From Mediterranea massiliensis (lineage in GTDB: Bacteria > Bacteroidota > Bacteroidia > Bacteroidales > Bacteroidaceae), in contig CATXSD010000036.1 in NCBI GenBank assembly GCA_958402075.1, positions 1 through 23,849 on the forward strand: a stretch of DNA of 23,849 nt, read 5' to 3'. Both the position numbers and the translations under genes were made by a program. Positions within the stretch are counted from its first letter, which is position 1. Each line of letters begins with the position of its first letter. The notes beneath the pieces were generated by a model that saw only the letters and a program-made list of their open reading frames with translations, had not been told where the DNA came from and made no database searches. This document shows, piece by piece, positions 7,486 to 14,869 of this stretch.

Positions 7486-7559
7486 TTCACCACAGATTTG
7501 TCGGATTCACATAGATATGAAACAACATCATCTGTTGATCCGTGTAACCTTGTGGTGAA
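7486..7559. repeat. Hairpin repeat related to 3471-3541, between convergent genes
   Basis: TTCACCACA at 7486-7494 is the exact reverse complement of TGTGGTGAA at 7551-7559. The left arm continues into CACAGATT, as in the copy at 3471-3541. It sits between two converging genes and could stop transcription from both sides. The interior has diverged. Confidence 0.5.
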
Positions 7560-7579
7560 TTCTTATTTTAAGTTCTCTC

Positions 7580-8803
7580 TTACCTGCTGAACCGCCAGCC
7601 CAAGCCCAGCATCAGGTTGTTGGGATCCTTGAAGTCGTGCAGCTGATAGCCTACATGGAGGAAGAGACGGGGCGTAACAAAAGTTTTCAGTGCCAATATC
7701 TGATAGAAACCACGGGTATCCTCGCCACGCTGGATGAGGTTGCGGCCGATACCGATATTCACCGAGAAGATGGGCATGGTCAGCTCGGCACGGAGCGACA
7801 GGCCGACAGCAAACTGCTCGCGGAAAGGCGGACGATAGAATTTCAAGTCGCCTCCGCTGGTTCCCTCCACATGATGTTCCTTCAGATTGGCACTCTCGTC
7901 GTATTGCGCGTCGAGCGACGCACCGGCACGGAAATACTTGTTGACCCGATACATGGGATTGAAGTTCAGACCGGCTACGGCAAACGACCCGGGAATCAGC
8001 TCGGCACCGTTGTCCAGAAAAAGTCCCCTACGGCGGGTAGAACCATAGAGCACCACGTCATAGCTGATGCGGCCGGCCACAGACGAAGCCTCTTCTTCTT
8101 CCCTTCCGGCAGAAGCCGACGTATGCTCGGCCGTACTGCCTCCAAAAGTACGCACCACTCCGATGCGTGCCCCCACCGTATTGACACCCGAATTGGGATA
8201 ATTCGTATTTCCGTTGGAGTAATGGGTCAGATCGATACCTGCCGTCAAGTTCCACTGTGGAGCTATCTGCCAGTTCAGGAAGAAGCCGGCGTTGATGTAG
8301 GCATTGATGCGCGAACCTACCACGTCGTTATAGGAATTGGTTTCCGGATTATACCGCTTCCAGCCGAACGAGGCTCCGAAGTTCCACTCATAATCCAGTG
8401 TCAGCTTCGGAGCCAGCTGTGCGATGCGCGAACCCTGAAAAACATAGACCGCAACGGGCGTCCCGACTTCCGACGAATTGAAGAATGTGTTGTAGGCCAC
8501 ACCGATGCCCTGATAGGCATACGGATAAAGCCGTCCCAGACGGGAAGCGGGCGAGAAGCGGAAGGCATATTTCAAATGAGCCGAAAGGGCCGTGTTGATG
8601 GGTTCGCCCGCCGCATTGTTACCCGTGAAGAAACTGCGGGTGGGAAAGACATAGCTGGGACGCAAGTCAAAACCGATGCTATGCGATGGACGGTGGCGGA
8701 GTGTGTCCGACGGTTGCTGCAAAGACTGGGCCCGAACGATGCCGCCGACGAGCGGCAGGCAGAGGGCTATCAGGAGAGTAAGAACGGTCTTCTTCATGTT
8801 CAT
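7580..8803 (-). CDS. PagL-like acyloxyacyl hydrolase, outer-membrane beta-barrel with extra C-terminal half
   Basis: Lipid A deacylases of the PagL family remove an acyl chain from lipid A at the outer membrane. The protein (407 residues) has a signal peptide (MNMKKTVLTLLIALCLPLVG, cleavage near VRAQS). Its N-terminal barrel, about residues 40-220, contains GIGVAYNTFF, NFGASFGWKRYN and the catalytic-type motif THYSNGNTNYPNSGVN. His194 and Ser196 match the PagL His-x-Ser pair. After an acidic linker (REEEEAS, 234-240) a second half, about 245-407, looks like another strand-rich barrel. It ends HVGYQLHDFKDPNNLMLGLG, resembling the first motif but without His-x-Ser. Typical PagL is about 150-180 residues, so this one is double length. 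I chose 8803 over the longer in-frame start at 8929 because it gives a clean signal peptide and a 17-bp gap to the lipoprotein gene. Lipid A as substrate is inferred from family. Confidence 0.78.
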   Translation of the reverse strand: MNMKKTVLTLLIALCLPLVGGIVRAQSLQQPSDTLRHRPSHSIGFDLRPSYVFPTRSFFTGNNAAGEPINTALSAHLKYAFRFSPASRLGRLYPYAYQGIGVAYNTFFNSSEVGTPVAVYVFQGSRIAQLAPKLTLDYEWNFGASFGWKRYNPETNSYNDVVGSRINAYINAGFFLNWQIAPQWNLTAGIDLTHYSNGNTNYPNSGVNTVGARIGVVRTFGGSTAEHTSASAGREEEEASSVAGRISYDVVLYGSTRRRGLFLDNGAELIPGSFAVAGLNFNPMYRVNKYFRAGASLDAQYDESANLKEHHVEGTSGGDLKFYRPPFREQFAVGLSLRAELTMPIFSVNIGIGRNLIQRGEDTRGFYQILALKTFVTPRLFLHVGYQLHDFKDPNNLMLGLGWRFSR

Positions 8804-8820
8804 GGAAAAGGAGCAATAGA

Positions 8821-9837
8821 TTATTGGTGGATGTTTACATCGCGTACGGTAGTTGTCAGTGAGTAGCTTTGCGGAGTGTAAAGGTCGGCACGGCCTTCCA
8901 GCACACGGTTGCGACCTGTCTGCGGGCAACTGGCATAAATCTTATAGGGAACGCCGGTAAAGCGGAACCAACACTTCACGGCACACTCTACCGCCTTGCC
9001 GGGCGGTACGACAACGGTGTCTGTCACGGCCAGCAACTCGTCAGCCAAGGGGAATTCATGCCTTTCGCCCGAGAGCGAGAGCTCGTCACCCAGCAAGGCA
9101 GGACTATTGTACTTACCCAGCCGGGGCACAGGAACGACAGGCATTTCAGAACCGAACATCTGGAACAGTGACGGATCGATGCCGGGGCTCCACTGATCGC
9201 CGCCTGCGAAGGTGAAACTTCGCTGGAAGAGCTCGTAGGGATGAAGCAAATAGTTCCAAGAATCATCCGTAAGATTGGTGGGAGAAACTTTAACTTGTCG
9301 CGTTCTTGCACTATCTTGCTCCAAGTACCAGGAATCCAGCGAATAGACGATACTGTCCAGCCGGTAGCGGGGTGAGGGTTCGAGGAGCAGCTCCACTTCG
9401 CGGTATTCGTACTCATTGCCCACACCGAGGGAGAGCCGGCACGACTCCAGCCCGATGTTTTCGGCGTCCGAGATTCGCAGTTCCTTTCCTCCTGTACGCT
9501 CCAGCGTGAGCGAAAACTGCGGATAGCTGACCACGTATTTCGCCAGCCCGAGGTCACTGAAGTGGAAGGGAACGTCGAAGTAGAGCTGGGTGCCGTCGAG
9601 GGCATAGATATCTCCCTGGATTTCTTCATACAGATCTTTCTTTTCCAGAAAGAGGCCGCGTACGTACCAGTTGTCGCTGCCGAAGCGGAGAGTGGAGGCC
9701 GAGCCATCGGCGGGCACTTGCATGTTGTCTGTCGCGGGGGCGCACGAGTCGATGAAGACATCGGAGTTGCAGCCGCACAGCACGGCCATCAGAAAGAATA
9801 TGGATAAAAGAGGAAAAGCTCTCTTCATGGCGTTCAT
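8821..9837 (-). CDS. Uncharacterised lipoprotein, operon partner of the PagL-like gene
   Basis: A 338-residue protein I do not recognise. MNAMKRAFPLLSIFFLMAVL leads to a lipobox LCGC with Cys23, so it is a lipoprotein. The mature part is rich in beta-type alternation (for example KYVVSYPQFSLTLERTGGKE and REVELLLEPSPRYRLDSIVY), suggesting an extracytoplasmic beta-sandwich protein. No catalytic motif is evident. Late cysteines (ECAVKCWF and YASCPQ) may form disulfides. The stop is 17 bp before the start of the acyloxyacyl hydrolase gene, so the two are probably co-transcribed from the promoter at 9854-9884. This hints at a shared envelope role, but adjacency is the only evidence. A second ATG at 9828 (MKRAF) would also preserve the signal peptide. 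Confidence 0.75.
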   Translation of the reverse strand: MNAMKRAFPLLSIFFLMAVLCGCNSDVFIDSCAPATDNMQVPADGSASTLRFGSDNWYVRGLFLEKKDLYEEIQGDIYALDGTQLYFDVPFHFSDLGLAKYVVSYPQFSLTLERTGGKELRISDAENIGLESCRLSLGVGNEYEYREVELLLEPSPRYRLDSIVYSLDSWYLEQDSARTRQVKVSPTNLTDDSWNYLLHPYELFQRSFTFAGGDQWSPGIDPSLFQMFGSEMPVVPVPRLGKYNSPALLGDELSLSGERHEFPLADELLAVTDTVVVPPGKAVECAVKCWFRFTGVPYKIYASCPQTGRNRVLEGRADLYTPQSYSLTTTVRDVNIHQ

Positions 9838-9853
9838 AGTTTTAATTGGGTTA

Positions 9854-9884
9854 CAAAGGAATGAAATATTATTCAGAAATCCAA
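9854..9884 (-). promoter_or_regulatory. Promoter of the lipoprotein / acyloxyacyl hydrolase operon
   Basis: On the minus strand a TTGG (9884-9881) is followed after about 19-20 bp by TTCCTTTG (9861-9854), one base away from TAnnTTTG. It lies 16 bp before the ATG at 9837. Both boxes and the spacing fit the Bacteroides housekeeping promoter. Confidence 0.5.
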
Positions 9885-9911
9885 TAACCCAATCAAACTA
9901 TCAACATATGT

Positions 9912-11717
9912 TCACTCTTCGTACATCCGATCGATAACCTCCTTATAGTTCTGGGCAACGACTGCCCGCTTCAGTTTCAGTGTATTGGTCAGCTCGCCAC
10001 GCTCCATACTGAAAGGTTCGGGCAGCAACGTGAAGCGCTTGATCTGCTCGTAATGGGCAAACGACTGTTGCAGGGTATCAATGCGGTCGCGGTAGAACGA
10101 CACGATGGCAGGATGCTGCAGCAGCTCGGCACGGTCCTTGCAGACAATACCTTGTTCGCGGGCATACTTTTCCACCAAGTCATAAGCCGGTACAATGAGC
10201 GCCGAAACAAACTTCCGCTGGTCGGCAATGACAGCTATCTGGTCGATGTAGCGGTCTACAATCATACGCGTCTCCAAAGCCTGCGGAGAGATGTATTTCC
10301 CGTTCGAGGTCTTGAACAGGTCCTTGATACGTTCGGTCAGATACAAGGTACGTCCCTCCAGCCGTCCGGCATCACCCGTATGGAACCATCCGTCCTTGTC
10401 TATGGCAGCAGCCGTCGATACCGGTTTCTTGTAGTAACCCTTGGTAATGGTCTTGCCACGGAGCAGTATTTCGTTATTTTCACCGATCTTCACCTCCAGG
10501 TCGGGCATCACTTCGCCCACCGAGCCGATGACATAATTCACAGACGGGAAGCAGGAAACCGTAGCGGTAGACTCTGTCAGTCCGTAACCCACTACCATGT
10601 TGATGCCCACCGAGTGGACAAACTCACACACTTCATCCGACACAGCTGCTCCGGCTGTAGGAAAGAACGTGCCATTCTCAATACCGATGGTCTTCTTCAG
10701 CAAGGCATAGACCGTCTTTTCGTAGAATTTATACTTGAGATGCAACATCAAGGGAGGATTTTTTCCTTGACGCACGTATTGCAGGTTGTGTTCCCGGCCC
10801 ACCTTGATGGCATCGAGAATCATGGCTTTCTGCATCCCCGACTCCTGGGCAATGCGCTCCTGCACGCCCTGATAGACTTTCTCCCAAAAACGAGGAACAC
10901 TGCACATCATCGTCGGACGCACCTCCTTAATGGCCATCTGTACATCCTGCGGATGCAAGTTGATGCAAATCTGCACACCACGCTGAATGCAAACATACGT
11001 CCAGCCCCGTTCAAACACATGCGTCAGCGGCAGGAAACACAATGACACGTCACGGTCTGAAATAAAGGGCAACCGAATCTGATGGGTACGGAAAGCCTCC
11101 AGATAATTGGAATGATGGAGCATTACTCCCTTGGGTTCACCCGTCGTACCGGATGTATAAAGGATGTTGGCCAAATCGTCAGGGGATGCCTGTGCCGTAC
11201 GGGCCTCCACCACTTCGTTGAAGGGCAAACCCTCGCCCAGCTTCATGAACTCATCGAAATAGACGGACGTCATGTCACGGGGATCGCGCACCACGCTGCG
11301 GTCGAAAATAATCAGCTGCTGCAACGACTGGCAAAGCCCGAACACTCGGAAAGCCGCATCGTACTGAAACTGTTCTCCCACAAACAGGAAACGAATCTGG
11401 GCATCATTGATAATATATTGGGCCTGGGCAGGCGAACTGGTGGCATACAGGGGAATTGTGACCGCCCGATTGGCAAACGCCGCAAAATCGACAAACAGGC
11501 ATTCCGGCTTGTTCTGTGAGAAGATTCCTACGTTTTCCTGCTCCGCAATGCCCAACGCCACCATCGCATTGGCAGCCTGACGCACGTCCTGCGAAAACCG
11601 GTTCCACGTAATCGGAATCCATTGTTGCGTTCCATAGTCCCTGTATTTCAGGGCCACTTTCTCTCCATACTTCTCTGCCTGGCGGTGAACCAATACAGAT
11701 AAATGATGATAAACCAT
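9912..11717 (-). CDS. Long-chain fatty acid-CoA ligase (AMP-forming)
   Basis: Activates fatty acids to acyl-CoA through an acyl-AMP intermediate; cytoplasmic or membrane-peripheral. The 601-residue protein has the full set of ANL superfamily motifs: the phosphate loop YTSGTTGEPKG at 187-197, PLTHVFERGW at 230-239, VGYGLTES at 376-383, WFHTGDAGR at 444-452, the hinge region ERIKDLFKTSNGKYISP at 462-478, and a C-terminal GELTNTLKLKR with a candidate catalytic lysine at 581 or 583. Length matches FadD-type or FAA1-like long-chain ligases of Bacteroidetes. It is monocistronic, with a perfect -7 element upstream; the next minus-strand gene has its own promoter. Whether it serves fatty-acid uptake, recycling or lipid remodelling is not shown. 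Confidence 0.93.
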   Translation of the reverse strand: MVYHHLSVLVHRQAEKYGEKVALKYRDYGTQQWIPITWNRFSQDVRQAANAMVALGIAEQENVGIFSQNKPECLFVDFAAFANRAVTIPLYATSSPAQAQYIINDAQIRFLFVGEQFQYDAAFRVFGLCQSLQQLIIFDRSVVRDPRDMTSVYFDEFMKLGEGLPFNEVVEARTAQASPDDLANILYTSGTTGEPKGVMLHHSNYLEAFRTHQIRLPFISDRDVSLCFLPLTHVFERGWTYVCIQRGVQICINLHPQDVQMAIKEVRPTMMCSVPRFWEKVYQGVQERIAQESGMQKAMILDAIKVGREHNLQYVRQGKNPPLMLHLKYKFYEKTVYALLKKTIGIENGTFFPTAGAAVSDEVCEFVHSVGINMVVGYGLTESTATVSCFPSVNYVIGSVGEVMPDLEVKIGENNEILLRGKTITKGYYKKPVSTAAAIDKDGWFHTGDAGRLEGRTLYLTERIKDLFKTSNGKYISPQALETRMIVDRYIDQIAVIADQRKFVSALIVPAYDLVEKYAREQGIVCKDRAELLQHPAIVSFYRDRIDTLQQSFAHYEQIKRFTLLPEPFSMERGELTNTLKLKRAVVAQNYKEVIDRMYEE

Positions 11718-11743
11718 GATTGTGCGATTTGGTTAATATGTTG

Positions 11744-11751
11744 CAAAGTTA
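11744..11751 (-). promoter_or_regulatory. Acyl-CoA ligase gene promoter -7 element
   Basis: Minus-strand TAACTTTG followed by CA, an exact match to TAnnTTTG, 26 bp before the ATG at 11717. Confidence 0.65.
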
Positions 11752-11874
11752 TTAGTTTTATTTGAAACTAATTCATAAAAAGCAAATAATTGTAACATTT
11801 TCTTCGTATTGTTCCGTAAAAATGCCCCACTAAGAAATAACAAGGGAATCGGAAGAATGTTCCGAATTTATCCG

Positions 11875-11882
11875 TATGTTTG
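11875..11882 (+). promoter_or_regulatory. argE-type gene promoter -7 element
   Basis: TATGTTTG followed by CA matches TAnnTTTG exactly and lies 25 bp before the ATG at 11908. It falls inside the longer open frame that begins at 11809, which argues against the longer start. Confidence 0.65.
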
Positions 11883-11907
11883 CAACCGGAAACAGACTAA
11901 AAACAAA

Positions 11908-12987
11908 ATGAAAGACATGAAATACGATATTCCCACTCTGACCACTGAAGCTGTCGGCCTGCTCAAGTCGCTGATCAGCATCCCCTCCGTCAGCCGCGAC
12001 GAGGAAAAGGCAGCCGACTGCCTGCAACAATACATCGAACTGCAAGGCATGCAGACCGGCCGTAAAGGCAACAATGTATGGTGTCTCGCTCCCGGATTCG
12101 ACCTGAAGCGTCCCACCCTGCTGCTCAATTCGCACATCGATACCGTAAAGCCCGTACAAGGTTGGCGCAAGGATCCCTATACGCCCCAGCTCGAACCGAA
12201 CGGCAAGCTTTACGGGCTGGGCAGCAACGACGCAGGTGCCAGCGTGGTAAGCCTGCTGCAGGCCTTCCTCACGCTGTGCCGCACCGCCCAACATTACAAC
12301 CTCCTCTACCTGGCCTCGTGCGAAGAAGAAGTATCGGGAAAGGAAGGTATCGAAAGCGTCCTGCCCCAACTGCCACCCATCGCCTTCGCCCTTGTGGGCG
12401 AACCGACGGAGATGCAGCCCGCCATCGCCGAAAAGGGACTGATGGTACTGGACGTTACCGCGACTGGGCGATCGGGCCATGCCGCCCGCAACGAGGGCGA
12501 CAATGCCATCTACAAAGTGTTGGACGACATCGCCTGGTTTCGCGACTATCAATTCCCAAAGGTATCTCCTTTGCTGGGTCCCGTGAAGATGAGCGTGACG
12601 ATGATCAATGCCGGCACGCAACACAACGTCATCCCCGACCGCTGCACATTCGTGGTCGATATCCGCAGCAACGAGTGCTATACCAATGAAGAACTGTTTG
12701 AAGAAATCAAGAAAAACATCCACTGCCAGCCGCAGGCCCGTTCGTTCCGCCTGAGCTCGTCGCACGTATCTCCCGAGCATCCGTTGGTACAGCGTGCCGT
12801 TGCCATGGGCCGCACACCCTTCGGCTCACCCACCCTATCCGACCAGGCCCTGATGCCCTTCCCCTCCATGAAGATGGGGCCCGGCAAGAGTGCCCGCTCG
12901 CACACGGCAGACGAATTCATCTTTGTCAAGGAAATTGAGGAGGCCATAGGACTGTATCTGGAATTGCTGGACGGAGCAGAGCTGTAA
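11908..12987 (+). CDS. argE: M20 family metallo-deacylase, ArgE type (acetyl/succinyl-ornithine or -citrulline deacylase)
   Basis: A di-zinc amidohydrolase that likely frees the amino acid from its N-acyl group in arginine synthesis. In 359 residues it shows the M20 ligands in order: H76 and D78 in NSHIDTVKP, D108 in GSNDAGAS, catalytic and metal glutamates in CEEEVSG (140-141), E165 in VGEPTE, and H332 in ARSHTADEF. The dimerisation insert includes GRSGHAARNEGDNA (187-200). From established work on Bacteroides fragilis, the arginine pathway uses N-succinyl intermediates, so the substrate may be succinylated rather than acetylated; the sequence cannot decide. The start at 11908 is preferred over 11809 because the extra 33 residues are not conserved-looking and precede the promoter. 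It converges on the EnvC-like gene with 2 bp between the stops. Confidence 0.82.
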   Translation: MKDMKYDIPTLTTEAVGLLKSLISIPSVSRDEEKAADCLQQYIELQGMQTGRKGNNVWCLAPGFDLKRPTLLLNSHIDTVKPVQGWRKDPYTPQLEPNGKLYGLGSNDAGASVVSLLQAFLTLCRTAQHYNLLYLASCEEEVSGKEGIESVLPQLPPIAFALVGEPTEMQPAIAEKGLMVLDVTATGRSGHAARNEGDNAIYKVLDDIAWFRDYQFPKVSPLLGPVKMSVTMINAGTQHNVIPDRCTFVVDIRSNECYTNEELFEEIKKNIHCQPQARSFRLSSSHVSPEHPLVQRAVAMGRTPFGSPTLSDQALMPFPSMKMGPGKSARSHTADEFIFVKEIEEAIGLYLELLDGAEL

Positions 12988-12989
12988 CG

Positions 12990-14282
12990 TCACCGGTTGA
13001 GCCACGGTTCAGGGTTGAGCTTCTCCTTTTCCCTGCGCAGCTGGAAGTGAAGCACCGTGCGCCCGCCGTCTGCCCCGTCGGAGAAGATAGATCCCAGCGT
13101 CTGCCCTGTCTTTACGACATCATCAGCCTTGACCGAAGCCGAAGACAGGTTGCAATAAACGGAGATATAGGCACCGTGACGTACCAGGATATTGAACAGG
13201 CCGTTCAGCTGGAACACGGCAGCCACCTTACCATTGAAGACAGCCCGGGCCTGCGCACCCGGCTTGGCCTGTATGTCGATACCTTTGTTGTCGAGCTTCA
13301 CACCCCGCAGTCCGGGAACGGTATATTCGCCGTAATGACTGGTAATGATATAAGGACCGGTAACCGGTACAGGAAGTTTTCCCCGGTTATTGGCAAAAGT
13401 ACCGGACAGCTGTCGGTCGGCCTTGTTCATCGTATACGTTTCCAACGGTGCAGCCTTCGGACGGTCCGATGACGCTGTTTCGCTCTTGCCTCCGGCCTTC
13501 TTGCGGGCTGCCGCCTCCCGCCGGGCTTCCTCTTCGGCCCGTTTGCGAGCCTTCTCTATCTCTTCAGCAATCAGGCGGTCGATACGGGCATTCAGTTGAT
13601 TAGCCTCTTTCCGTTTCTTGCTGATCTCACTCTGCAGGCTACGCTGTTTCTTGCGCAAGTTGTTCACCAAAGCCTTCTGTTCCTTTTCCTGCTGTTCCAG
13701 ACGGGTCTTTTCATCTTCTCGTTCCTTCAACAAATCTTCCTTGGCCTTGCGTGCCTGTGTCAGCTCAGCCCGCTTGTTACTGATCTGTTTCTGTTTCTTC
13801 AGGATTTCCTCCCCCTGCATACGCTGGTAGGAAGCATATTCACGCACGTAGCGCAGACGCCGATAGGTCTGTTCCAGAGTAGAAGCTGAAAAAATGAACA
13901 ACAACTTGTCCTGAATCGTGTGGTTGCGGTAAAGGTAATTGACCGAAGCGGCATATTTTCCCTTCTTGTCCTTCAGTTCCTGTTGCAATCGATTGAGCTG
14001 GCGCTGCAGGGAAGTCAGTTCCTGGTCAATAAGCTCCACATCGTGATTGATGGACAGAATATAGCGTTTACGCTCTTCAATCTGCCCCGTCAAGGCCGCC
14101 AGGCCTTTCAACTGGCAGCCGACATTCTTTTGCGTAGACTTTAGCAAGCTTTCCGACTCAGCAATTTGCTTCTGCAGGGCACCACGTCTGCTTTCCAGCT
14201 CCTTTATCAGCTTGTTAGACTGGGCCATCAACGGCAACAGCAGACAGAGGCAACCCGCCAACACACACAAGAACCGCTTCAT
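12990..14282 (-). CDS. EnvC-like murein hydrolase activator with degenerate LytM (M23) domain
   Basis: A 430-residue periplasmic protein: signal peptide (MKRFLCVLAGCLCLLLPLMA), a long coiled coil at about 23-260, and a C-terminal LytM fold at about 305-430. Active LytM enzymes need HxxxD and HxH. Here the first histidine is Asn332 (NKGID, with D336 kept), the YxHLS position is YCNLS (Asn378), and HLHF is VLHF (Val410, H412 kept). It therefore looks unable to cut peptidoglycan and resembles EnvC/NlpD, which activate amidases at the division septum. Last gene of the dut-TPR-DUF4292 operon; its ATG overlaps the DUF4292 stop by 4 bp, implying translational coupling. The amidase partner is not in this window. 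Confidence 0.87.
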   Translation of the reverse strand: MKRFLCVLAGCLCLLLPLMAQSNKLIKELESRRGALQKQIAESESLLKSTQKNVGCQLKGLAALTGQIEERKRYILSINHDVELIDQELTSLQRQLNRLQQELKDKKGKYAASVNYLYRNHTIQDKLLFIFSASTLEQTYRRLRYVREYASYQRMQGEEILKKQKQISNKRAELTQARKAKEDLLKEREDEKTRLEQQEKEQKALVNNLRKKQRSLQSEISKKRKEANQLNARIDRLIAEEIEKARKRAEEEARREAAARKKAGGKSETASSDRPKAAPLETYTMNKADRQLSGTFANNRGKLPVPVTGPYIITSHYGEYTVPGLRGVKLDNKGIDIQAKPGAQARAVFNGKVAAVFQLNGLFNILVRHGAYISVYCNLSSASVKADDVVKTGQTLGSIFSDGADGGRTVLHFQLRREKEKLNPEPWLNR

Positions 14283-14869
14283 AGGCTCATCAGCAATTCA
14301 AGGATTTCGTACAATTCTACCCGCTGGTAGCGTGAAGAAAGCTGCGTCGGCGTCAAGTTGAAGGGCTTTGTCGAAAAGTCCATAAGTTCAATCTTCCCCT
14401 TTCCCAGCGAAGGAATGCCCAATTCGCTACCGATCAACACTTTTTTTCCACCCGGACGCGAAGCAGCATACAATAACTTTTCCAAGTGCTGGAAAGTAGC
14501 CTTCTTGGGAAGTATACCTTTCAGCTCCTGACGGGAAGCCTGTACATAACGCTTGCCCATGCGATCCACCAGAATCACTTCCTCAGGAGTAATATCAATA
14601 CGAGCTACCTCCGAACGCAAAATAGGCATAAGCAACGACAGCTGCATACGTTCACCCGCCTTCAGCTTCATCGTGCCGTTGACCGTCAGTACGGCATCCT
14701 TGGAAGGTACCGTCAAAACGACCTTGGACGAAAGGAAACCGGTTTCTCCCTTGGTTCCCTCTGCCTGACGGGAGGTCTTACAACCTGCCAGACCTATTAA
14801 CAAAGCCATGAGCCACATCAAGCGGACCAACGGCCGACAACGGAATATCTTTATAAATTTCATCATCAT
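14279..14869 (-). CDS. DUF4292 domain-containing lipoprotein
   Basis: A 196-residue lipoprotein: MMMKFIKIFRCRPLVRLMWL, then a hydrophobic run to LAGC with Cys30. The mature protein has alternating strands such as VVLTVPSKDAVLTVNGTMKL and RSEVARIDITPEEVILVDRM, ending PFNLTPTQLSSRYQRVELYE. The pattern fits DUF4292, a Bacteroidetes lipoprotein family that may share the half-barrel fold of LolA/LolB-type proteins; I recall that link but cannot test it. Three ATG codons in a row (14869, 14866, 14863) make the start uncertain by two residues. The first overlaps the upstream TPR stop as ATGA, and the stop overlaps the EnvC-like start in the same way. Its function is unknown. Confidence 0.78.
   Translation of the reverse strand: MMMKFIKIFRCRPLVRLMWLMALLIGLAGCKTSRQAEGTKGETGFLSSKVVLTVPSKDAVLTVNGTMKLKAGERMQLSLLMPILRSEVARIDITPEEVILVDRMGKRYVQASRQELKGILPKKATFQHLEKLLYAASRPGGKKVLIGSELGIPSLGKGKIELMDFSTKPFNLTPTQLSSRYQRVELYEILELLMSL

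Noticed and set aside
7246..7590. 114-codon frame overlapping the small membrane protein gene
   Set aside because: It reads through the hairpin repeat and has no coherent composition; the 74-codon frame has a clear membrane-protein pattern.
7637..8866. 409-codon plus-strand open frame opposite the PagL-like gene
   Set aside because: The minus strand has a signal peptide and the HYSNG catalytic-type motif; the plus frame has neither a domain nor a promoter.
9024..9761. 245-codon minus-strand frame overlapping the lipoprotein at 8821-9837
   Set aside because: Out-of-frame reading of the same gene, Ser/Thr/Arg-rich and lacking a signal peptide.
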